10,644 nt of DNA from Desulfobulbaceae bacterium UBA2775 (GTDB lineage Bacteria; Desulfobacterota; Desulfobulbia; Desulfobulbales; Desulfocapsaceae), in NCBI GenBank assembly GCA_002352445.1, contig DEIL01000037.1, forward strand, positions 1 to 10,644, in the 5' to 3' direction. Position 1 is the stretch's first letter; every line of letters begins with the position of its first letter. The notes under the pieces were generated by a model that was given only the letters and a program-made list of their open reading frames with translations, was not told the origin of the DNA and did not search any database. Below are positions 1-6,791 of the stretch, one piece after another. Made by a program: the position numbers and the translations under genes.

Positions 1-152
1 TGGGGAATTTACCCTAAATGTTTAATGGAACCCTATGTTCTCCTTAGCCTGCCGGACGCCGAGAGAAATTTAATTCTCTACATTTTCCCGAAACAGAGAA
101 CGGACGTGGGTTCGATTCCCGATTGAATACCCGGCGGTGTGTTTTACAAACC
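1..152. other. Non-coding region downstream of the operon
   Basis: No open reading frame that I would call a gene lies here. Apart from the T-arm-like fragment, the only structure seen is a 6-bp AT-rich inverted repeat (AGAGAA at 62-67, TTCTCT at 74-79). It has no T-run on the minus-strand exit side, so I see no convincing intrinsic terminator for the operon. Termination may be Rho-dependent or lie beyond the left edge. Confidence 0.6.
102..121 (+). other. tmRNA/tRNA T-arm-like fragment, possible island attachment site
   Basis: The stretch beginning GGACGTGGG and continuing TTCGATTCCCG resembles the 3' end common to proteobacterial tmRNA genes (GGACG, GGG, TTCGA, TCCCG in the same order). 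GGG and CCC flank a 7-nt T-loop (TTCGATT). After base 121 the match stops: the acceptor strand and a terminal CCA are absent, and the outer stem pairs are a T-G wobble and a G-A mismatch. It is therefore not a working RNA gene here. It could be an eroded attachment site, since tmRNA and tRNA 3' ends are common integration targets, or a chance match. No integrase is visible in the window. Confidence 0.3.
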
Positions 153-3100
153 TCAGTCTTCATCGCTAACTCCTGTAATAACAATAGTGTTCGCTCCAGA
201 ATCACCGGTCAGATACATCCGTAATGCATATAGCAGATCAGGGGTACTGCGGAACAATTCCGGCTTATCAATTTGAAGGCTGATTCGGGACTTCAGTTCA
301 ATGTCGCCATCAATCACTATTCTTGAGACATCATCTACCAAGTTCACATATTTTTTGGTCAGATCCTTATCCGGAGCTAAAATCGCTTTGAAACCTTCAC
401 CCTCGTTCCCTCGGCTTTTCAGGAGTGCAAGAAGTAGTTCCAAATGTTTACAGAGGGTTGCTATCTGATAGCCTTTCCCGTCATTCACAACCTTTTGGAT
501 ATCGAACTCGAGGCAGCCATATAAGTTCCGGTTTAAGGTTCCCAGCTCCTCTTCAGTCAAAGTTAGAATCAGTGCTTTAGACCGCCAGAAGGCTATCGAC
601 AAAACCTCCATGGTAATGGATCTGGTTAGGCCCTCATTATCAATGGGGTTTATGACATTCTCCAACAACTCCTGTTGCCATGGCAGTTCGGCACTACCGA
701 TGGCGAACGCAATGTTCCTGTGGTACCTCCGTAAAAGCCTTTTGTCCTTAACAGCATCAAGTAGTCGGGTGCCAACAATTCCTGGGGCATCCTTGTGGAG
801 ACAGCACAAAAAGAAGAAAAGCTCTTCTTTAAGCGTGTCAGGCATATTTTCAGACTCAATTATTGAAAGTACATTTTGAGTTCCTTCGAATATCGAGTTT
901 CTGAAATGGTCAGGGACATCTGACTCTGAAAGGGAGTGTCCATGATTCCAGATGGTTAATGCTGGAAAACGAAGACTGAAAATTCCTTTTTCAACAAACT
1001 CCATCGTTCTGGAAAGCTTCCGATTGATAGTATCCTGTACCTTCTCTTGTAGCCTTGAGGTTAAGCTCTCGGAAAATGTTATATTTGACCCGGAAGGTCC
1101 TTTTTCATTTGTAAAAACATCCAGATAAACCTGGCAACCTTCATACAGGGAATTTTCATCAACCGCCTCTACAAATTGAGAGCTGTGGCAAAAGACACTC
1201 TCACCCTCAACATTGACCCTACAATAGTATTTCCCGGTACGATCATTGGTTCCCCATTCCAACTTCCCGACTTTCCTTCTATTCACGATAGTCTGGAGTT
1301 CCTGCTCATAATCGAACGAGATCAGATCATCCAAGCCTGCAAGCTTTGAGCAACACCAGTCCAAAAGGTCAGAGAAGCTCTTGCCACCTTCTTTGGGGAA
1401 TTTCTGAAAATCAGACCATGTTTTACGGGCTGGAAAATCAGGAATTGTCAGGTTTTCAAGATCAGCAGTTTCACCCTCTGATGCTGAGCGCCATTCAACC
1501 CGTATAGATTTAAAACCTGCTTCCGCTGAATCCAAAGGAATGAATTTCAGTTCGTATGGATCATCCGCTCCATAGGTATAAGTCATCTTCAGCTTGCAGG
1601 CCGTGGCCTCCTTCAAAGGGAAGGCTGGCGATTTCAGGTATGCGACAAACTGCAGTTCCTTATTACCTTCTCCCTGCTGCAGAGGGAAACTGTAATGCGT
1701 TTGTCCGGCAGGAAGAGTAAACGATTCTTCTACTGGTATATTCACAGTTCTGCCGCGCTGTGGTGTTACGGTTGCATCTTTTACCAGATAGAAATTTTCA
1801 AAGTGTCCATCACGCACGATTCTGATCGATAGCTCAGGCAAATGATCACGCCAAAGGGCAATATCATCAACTTCCTCTTGCCATCTATTTAAAGTCTGAC
1901 AGCCCTTTATTGGTGACCATGCAGACCCCAGCCACTTGTAATCCTTTCGCAAATCAGGCTTCCAGATTGTATCCTCAAGAGGCAGGATAAATACATTAAC
2001 TCCCCGACAATCCCTGTTTGTAGAGTTCAGGCAGTCACCGATAGCGTAGTTTGATAATATTTTGAGATCTAAGTCCTGAGTCAGAGCCTCACGAATAGAA
2101 CCCGGCAAATGATACCAGTGATCATCTTTCACAAAAGACACTTCCCCGGCATCACTCGCTAAACCATCGAAGCCGAACAACTGGATGAGCTCTTCAGATG
2201 TCTGGCAGCCATTGTGGTCAAGATTGCGAGCCATGGCAGTATGAATGCTTCTGTTTGGCACAATAACCGTAGGGTGTCTTTCCCAGCTCATGCCTTGTGT
2301 CTCAGGCAAGATTGCGTCCAGCTCTTTTTGGTATATTGCTTGAACAGGGGTTATTGAAATACCGCCGTCAAATGAATCGACCACCAGCACAAAATCATTC
2401 TCACAGACTTTATCCTGTACAAATTTCTTCGATGATTGCCATGCAAAGATAGCGGCGATGTTTTTGGGAAGCGGTGTCGACTCTTCAAAATAAAAATTGA
2501 CGCTTTTTCTTATTCCCTCCAGGTCGAAGTCATTACCCCAATCAGGGACAAGGTAGGTCAGTTTGTCTGCCGTGATATAGTCACTCAACTTTTTGGTAAA
2601 AAACATCGACGCACTACTTTTGGTTGCATCGGGAAGTGTTGAGCTATGTGAAAAGAGGCTCCTCATACTGACCGTTTCAATATCAGGATGCAAGGCGATG
2701 GATTTTGCATAGCCGCAGTCTATCACCAACCCTCCATTAACATTTAGGGGCCAATGCTGCTGAAGCAATCTGAATGGAAGATGGGCCTGAGAACCAATCT
2801 GGTTCGTAAACGTTGGACGGATGGAGCATAGATCCACAACAGAACTATCCATCCGTACTTGGTCGCTTTGATTGTTAATCAGCTCAGAATATTCAAAAGG
2901 GGAATTCGTGACTAATGACAATATCGTCTTCGGGATCTCTTTGAGGGCCGCTGGCTCTATTTTTATTTTCTTTTTCGCACCCTGACCTTGCTGAATAACA
3001 AGATTGCCGGAAACAATCTTTAATGAATATTTATCCACCCCGACTTGAATATCCCATTTATCACCCGACAAACTGAAATCTACAGGGATGATGCCTGTTG

Positions 3101-4292
3101 TAAGGGTTATGTCGTCAGCACATTCACCCTGTCGGTTACTGCCGACAGCAAAAGAGACTTCATCCCCAGCGGATAGTGAATTGATGTCTAATTTGCGAGA
3201 TAGATTGTATGGGTTGAAATATAGGTCTCGTCCGTCGTCCGTGGTTATAAATCCGAATGATTTATCTGGCTTAATGAATTTTATTTTCCCCTTCATTTTT
3301 GAGTCGCACGCAGGGAACAAATATCCCCGGACTGGCAATTCTGGGACTATAGAAAAATTGTCATAATCAAGACCGACCGGTTGCTGAACTGTCCTGAATC
3401 GACCGCTATGGTTCAGCAAAGAAAGGGTATTCCAATAAATGACACTGAGGATATCTCGATGAACTCGTTTGCTGTCTCCAATGATGTGCTCGTCGATGCC
3501 CTGCAGCCAAAGCCAACCATCCCAAACTTTTCGATAACGCTTATCCTGAAGAAGCGTGTTATTAGGAGGAAGATTTCCCCACGCTCCAATTTCAAAAGCA
3601 TCTTCAGATCTGAGCCACCGCTGGAGGGAAACAAGCAGTTCTTCGCAAGTCTCTTCTGTTGCTGTAGCTAAAGCATCCTGCCTTTCAATCAGTATTTGTT
3701 CCAGCCGGAATAGAAAGGCTCTCAAAAGTCGGTTCTCTGCCGTATCAACACTGGATCTCCGCCTGACAGCCTTGATATAGGGTTTACCGGACAGCTTCTC
3801 ACGGAGGGTTCTTCCCGGCTGGCGGCTGAGCCACTGAACACTTTTACTGTCAACTTCTCTCGCGGCATGTATCGGCAGCATGGCATGTTCTCGTAATATC
3901 TTATCCCGAGTATGTTCCATGATTGCCAGAATAGCTTCCTTCGTATGCGACACAACTCGATAGATACGGTCCTTTATCTCACCCTCAGGTGATTCATCCT
4001 GCATCGATTTTGCCACGACATCCATAAAATCAGCAATACCGGTATGCAGAGCGTGCCCGGAAACAGGATCGAAGTTTGAGACCTCCGTCAGCCAGTTGCG
4101 CAGCATCAGCATCAAGAGAGCCTTGGCCTTTATCTCACCCCGATCGTTTAATGCCTTGTAAATAGACTCGATAGAATCAATAGCGCTGATGGATGGTTCA
4201 ACAACCTGGGCGGCCGCATGCTGACGTTGATGGTAATCGGACAACATGCGTTTCTGTCTTGCCGTTAGCTTATATTTTTGCGGTTCCGGCAT
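153..4292 (-). CDS. Multidomain McrC-partner-like protein: DUF2357-like, two cold-shock OB folds, Hsp70-like ATPase
   Basis: A 1379-residue protein and the likely partner of the upstream McrB-like motor. Domains in order: a helical N-terminus resembling DUF2357 (about 140-320; WLSRQPGR, SVDTAENRLLRAFL, and LLQDKRYRKVWDGW, as in McrC-linked DUF2357 proteins); cold-shock-type OB fold 1 (334-397; KGKIKFI, RNP1-like KSFGFIT, DLYFN); an Hsp70/actin-like nucleotide-binding core (about 505-760; phosphate-1-like GLVIDCGYAKSIAL, a VPDWG...KNIAAIFAW segment like Hsp70's VP...EPTAA, phosphate-2-like VLVVDSFDGGISIT); a beta-rich segment reminiscent of an Hsp70 substrate-binding domain (about 820-950); OB fold 2 (1008-1073; GKLEWG, ESVFCHSSQF); and a helical C-terminal third. 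No D...(D/E)xK nuclease core was found where DUF2357/McrC proteins usually carry one. It is the last gene of the operon, 3 nt after the previous stop, with its own GGAG. The cold-shock folds imply RNA or single-stranded DNA binding. The OB folds are well supported; the Hsp70 and DUF2357 assignments are probable. Confidence 0.88.
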   Translation of the reverse strand: MPEPQKYKLTARQKRMLSDYHQRQHAAAQVVEPSISAIDSIESIYKALNDRGEIKAKALLMLMLRNWLTEVSNFDPVSGHALHTGIADFMDVVAKSMQDESPEGEIKDRIYRVVSHTKEAILAIMEHTRDKILREHAMLPIHAAREVDSKSVQWLSRQPGRTLREKLSGKPYIKAVRRRSSVDTAENRLLRAFLFRLEQILIERQDALATATEETCEELLVSLQRWLRSEDAFEIGAWGNLPPNNTLLQDKRYRKVWDGWLWLQGIDEHIIGDSKRVHRDILSVIYWNTLSLLNHSGRFRTVQQPVGLDYDNFSIVPELPVRGYLFPACDSKMKGKIKFIKPDKSFGFITTDDGRDLYFNPYNLSRKLDINSLSAGDEVSFAVGSNRQGECADDITLTTGIIPVDFSLSGDKWDIQVGVDKYSLKIVSGNLVIQQGQGAKKKIKIEPAALKEIPKTILSLVTNSPFEYSELINNQSDQVRMDSSVVDLCSIRPTFTNQIGSQAHLPFRLLQQHWPLNVNGGLVIDCGYAKSIALHPDIETVSMRSLFSHSSTLPDATKSSASMFFTKKLSDYITADKLTYLVPDWGNDFDLEGIRKSVNFYFEESTPLPKNIAAIFAWQSSKKFVQDKVCENDFVLVVDSFDGGISITPVQAIYQKELDAILPETQGMSWERHPTVIVPNRSIHTAMARNLDHNGCQTSEELIQLFGFDGLASDAGEVSFVKDDHWYHLPGSIREALTQDLDLKILSNYAIGDCLNSTNRDCRGVNVFILPLEDTIWKPDLRKDYKWLGSAWSPIKGCQTLNRWQEEVDDIALWRDHLPELSIRIVRDGHFENFYLVKDATVTPQRGRTVNIPVEESFTLPAGQTHYSFPLQQGEGNKELQFVAYLKSPAFPLKEATACKLKMTYTYGADDPYELKFIPLDSAEAGFKSIRVEWRSASEGETADLENLTIPDFPARKTWSDFQKFPKEGGKSFSDLLDWCCSKLAGLDDLISFDYEQELQTIVNRRKVGKLEWGTNDRTGKYYCRVNVEGESVFCHSSQFVEAVDENSLYEGCQVYLDVFTNEKGPSGSNITFSESLTSRLQEKVQDTINRKLSRTMEFVEKGIFSLRFPALTIWNHGHSLSESDVPDHFRNSIFEGTQNVLSIIESENMPDTLKEELFFFLCCLHKDAPGIVGTRLLDAVKDKRLLRRYHRNIAFAIGSAELPWQQELLENVINPIDNEGLTRSITMEVLSIAFWRSKALILTLTEEELGTLNRNLYGCLEFDIQKVVNDGKGYQIATLCKHLELLLALLKSRGNEGEGFKAILAPDKDLTKKYVNLVDDVSRIVIDGDIELKSRISLQIDKPELFRSTPDLLYALRMYLTGDSGANTIVITGVSDED

Positions 4293-4295
4293 TTA

Positions 4296-6791
4296 TCAGT
4301 TCTCCGCATTTTCCTGACCGTTCACAGGCTCATCATCCTTTAAATAATTGGCGCTATTCCAGATGAACTGACCGTAGCCAAACTCACAAGCCAGATCAAA
4401 ATCATCGATTATTGTATAGTCATTATTCGCCAGCTGAGTTCGAATTTTATCAAGGCAGTCCGATTTGGATTTACCTCTGGTTTCAATGCCGCGCAGTTTA
4501 GGCATAACCTTCTGAACCAGCTGATCTTCAAAAGCGATTTTCATCGCTTTTTCCAAGCCTGCATCATCGTTGTTTCTTTGAGCTTCCAGCACATCGGGAT
4601 AATTGGACATGTAGTATTCGATGGACTGCCACACCCTGTGCCCCAGAGCCCTGCCGACCTTGGATAGCGAAGTGTTCATATCTTCAACGAATCCCTTGAA
4701 TGGCAAAATCTGATCGTCATTGAATTTACTTTCTCTGCACCACCAACTTTCCCACAGTTTGCGAGACAACAGAGGAGCTTGATCGCCCAACGGCTTCAGC
4801 TGACGACGCCTCTCCAGAGTAGTCGGCCGAGGAAAGTTGATTACTATCCCGCGATCGAGAACCTTGTCTGAAAGAGATTTGGTGGTCTCATCCTGATTCA
4901 TTGTTCCAGCCCAAAGAACATTCCTTCCCAAAGGCAGATCATAGTGCTGGATGCCTGCCCCAAGCTTCACTTCGAGGCTGGGAACCTCGTTACCTTTGCG
5001 ACCACGCCGCAGTTCAAGTTTGCTCAGAAATTCCGCAAAATAGAGCTCAACATGAGCAAGGTTCATTTCATCCATCAGAATCAGACTCATGACATCTTCA
5101 AGTCCGAGAGGATAGCCTTCAGCTTGAGCCTTTTGACTTTGCGCTAATAATCGCAGAACAGGCTGGGCGTCGAACTTGTTATCGATGGAGTTGAAAAAAC
5201 CAAGCATGGATTCCTGACTATCCCAGTTCGGCTGTACTGAAAGACTCAAGAAGTTGATTCCGCCAAAATGTGAATACAGTCTTGGCAGCTCAGATTTACC
5301 GGTTCCACTCACACCTGCCAAAACAGTTATAGGAGACCACTCTGATGTTTTGAGTGCTGTATGGAATGCGTGTAAAATTCGTCGTGGGAATCTCAGTCCA
5401 TAATCAATGCAGGATTTATTGATGCCGTCCAGCCATTGAAGTTCTTCAACTTTATCGACAGCACGAGGTAGTTCTTTTTTGATATATGGTGTTTCAATGT
5501 CCCGAATCCTTGCCTCACGGTCCTGTTCACGTTCGTAAGATGCCTGTAAGCGTTTCAGCTCTTCCATCAATCGGTTGTTGTCGGCATCCACTGATTCAAA
5601 CCGTCTCAGCAAAGATTTGTTTTTATCGGACAGCTCTGCTACCTGCATTTCAAGATCTGACTGGGTCCGTGCAGAACTTCTGAGAACATCATTTTCTTCA
5701 GAGAGTCGTTCACAGGCCAGCTGCAGCTCACTCGTTTCGGATTTCAATCGATCAAAAGCTTCCTGCATTTCCTGCGTTGGACGTGTGGCGAGGTCCTCGC
5801 GCAGCTTTTTGATTTCCTCTTCATAGGTTTTCAATTTCACCAAAACAGCGGCCGGGTCTTCATCACCGAGTTTATGCTTCAGTTCTTCAAAGTTCGAAAC
5901 TAGAGCATTGCTCGTTTTGATGGATTCTCTCAAACGGGCAATTTCATCATTGAGCGCGGACTTTTCATTTTCAAAGGATTGTTTCCGTTCAACAACTTTG
6001 ACATCCACCTCAACATTCAAATTAGCTTCTCTTTCCTCAAGGCGGTCTTTGCTGGCTTGAAGCCGCTGCTTTTGGTACTCAAGCTCATCCTTAAGTTCAT
6101 CAAGCTCAGCATGTTCCTTCAGGAAAACCTTTCTTTTTTGTTCGAGCTCACCTTTTTCCTGTTGAAGCGATGCCTCATGAGCTTTCAATCTATCAGCGAT
6201 ATCTTTATTCAGGCTTGATAGTCTGGAGTTTCTCTCTTCAGAAAGTTCTTTTTCAATGGCAGCCAGCTCGGTTGTCCTTTTTGACTCCAGCTCCTTTTCC
6301 AGCTTTTTACGAAGATTGAAGAGCTCGTCATCAAGCTTTGCCCGGTCATCTGCATAACCATTGTCCCTTTGTATTTCAGCCTTTTGAATCGTTAGCTCTC
6401 GTTGCCGTAATTTTTCCTTTTCGGCTTCAATCGATTCCAACTCGCTCACGCTTTGAGCTTCTCTTTGCTCTAATTTTTTTTTGAAAGACGCGAACTTGTC
6501 TTCAAATAGCTTTGGAAATCCATTTTTTGCCTGCAGTTCCATTAATTCCAGACGGGCAAATTTTTTATTCAAATCCCCTTCTTGTCGGGATAAGGATTCT
6601 TTTGTCGCTTTAAGATCCTCTTCTCCCTTAGCAAGAACCGCCACTTTCTGGCGGAGGTCACCTTCCAAATCCTTCAATTCCTGTTGTTTATTCAGGAGGC
6701 CAGCCTCTGTAACGTTCATACTATTATCAGCCTGTTCTGCTTGTTCATTACCTGCAGAAGACTGGGCGTTCTGCTTGTTCTTGTTGCCCAT
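4296..6791 (-). CDS. McrB-like AAA+ NTPase with long N-terminal coiled coil (CoCoNuT CnuB-type)
   Basis: An 831-residue motor protein. Residues 1-25 are polar and low-complexity. Residues about 28-430 are a near-continuous heptad-rich coiled coil dominated by E, K, L, Q and R. The AAA+ domain follows: Walker A GVSGTGKS (493-500), the McrB-typical PNWDSQESMLGFFN (521-534), Walker B LILMDEMNLAHVE (570-582), sensor 1 GTMNQDETT (629-637) and arginine finger D646-R647. This order, especially DEMNLAxVExYF and GTMN, is diagnostic of McrB rather than MoxR or dynein relatives. The N-x-D form of the sensor (N632-Q633-D634), instead of McrB's N-x-x-D, matches the clade described for coiled-coil nuclease tandem systems. 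The C-terminal 180 residues form the helical lid and tail. In McrBC the AAA+ ring drives the partner encoded next, and the same pairing is seen here: the following gene begins 3 nt downstream. Whether it uses GTP or ATP cannot be read from sequence. The start is set by TAATG coupling and a perfect GGAGGT. Confidence 0.93.
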   Translation of the reverse strand: MGNKNKQNAQSSAGNEQAEQADNSMNVTEAGLLNKQQELKDLEGDLRQKVAVLAKGEEDLKATKESLSRQEGDLNKKFARLELMELQAKNGFPKLFEDKFASFKKKLEQREAQSVSELESIEAEKEKLRQRELTIQKAEIQRDNGYADDRAKLDDELFNLRKKLEKELESKRTTELAAIEKELSEERNSRLSSLNKDIADRLKAHEASLQQEKGELEQKRKVFLKEHAELDELKDELEYQKQRLQASKDRLEEREANLNVEVDVKVVERKQSFENEKSALNDEIARLRESIKTSNALVSNFEELKHKLGDEDPAAVLVKLKTYEEEIKKLREDLATRPTQEMQEAFDRLKSETSELQLACERLSEENDVLRSSARTQSDLEMQVAELSDKNKSLLRRFESVDADNNRLMEELKRLQASYEREQDREARIRDIETPYIKKELPRAVDKVEELQWLDGINKSCIDYGLRFPRRILHAFHTALKTSEWSPITVLAGVSGTGKSELPRLYSHFGGINFLSLSVQPNWDSQESMLGFFNSIDNKFDAQPVLRLLAQSQKAQAEGYPLGLEDVMSLILMDEMNLAHVELYFAEFLSKLELRRGRKGNEVPSLEVKLGAGIQHYDLPLGRNVLWAGTMNQDETTKSLSDKVLDRGIVINFPRPTTLERRRQLKPLGDQAPLLSRKLWESWWCRESKFNDDQILPFKGFVEDMNTSLSKVGRALGHRVWQSIEYYMSNYPDVLEAQRNNDDAGLEKAMKIAFEDQLVQKVMPKLRGIETRGKSKSDCLDKIRTQLANNDYTIIDDFDLACEFGYGQFIWNSANYLKDDEPVNGQENAEN
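4302..4305 (-). promoter_or_regulatory. Shine-Dalgarno (GGAG) of the 1379-residue gene
   Basis: GGAG lies 9 nt before the ATG at 4292, within the last codons of the McrB-like gene. It supports this ATG over the next in-frame Met (residue 16) and gives the gene its own initiation, although only TGA and TAA separate it from the previous gene. Confidence 0.7.

Noticed and set aside
62..79. Inverted repeat AGAGAA/TTCTCT as an operon terminator
   Set aside because: Only 6 bp, AT-rich, and not followed by a T-run in the minus-strand direction of transcription; likely chance.
102..140. Functional tRNA or tmRNA gene
   Set aside because: Only a T-arm-like piece is present; no acceptor stem, CCA, D-arm or anticodon arm can be folded around it.
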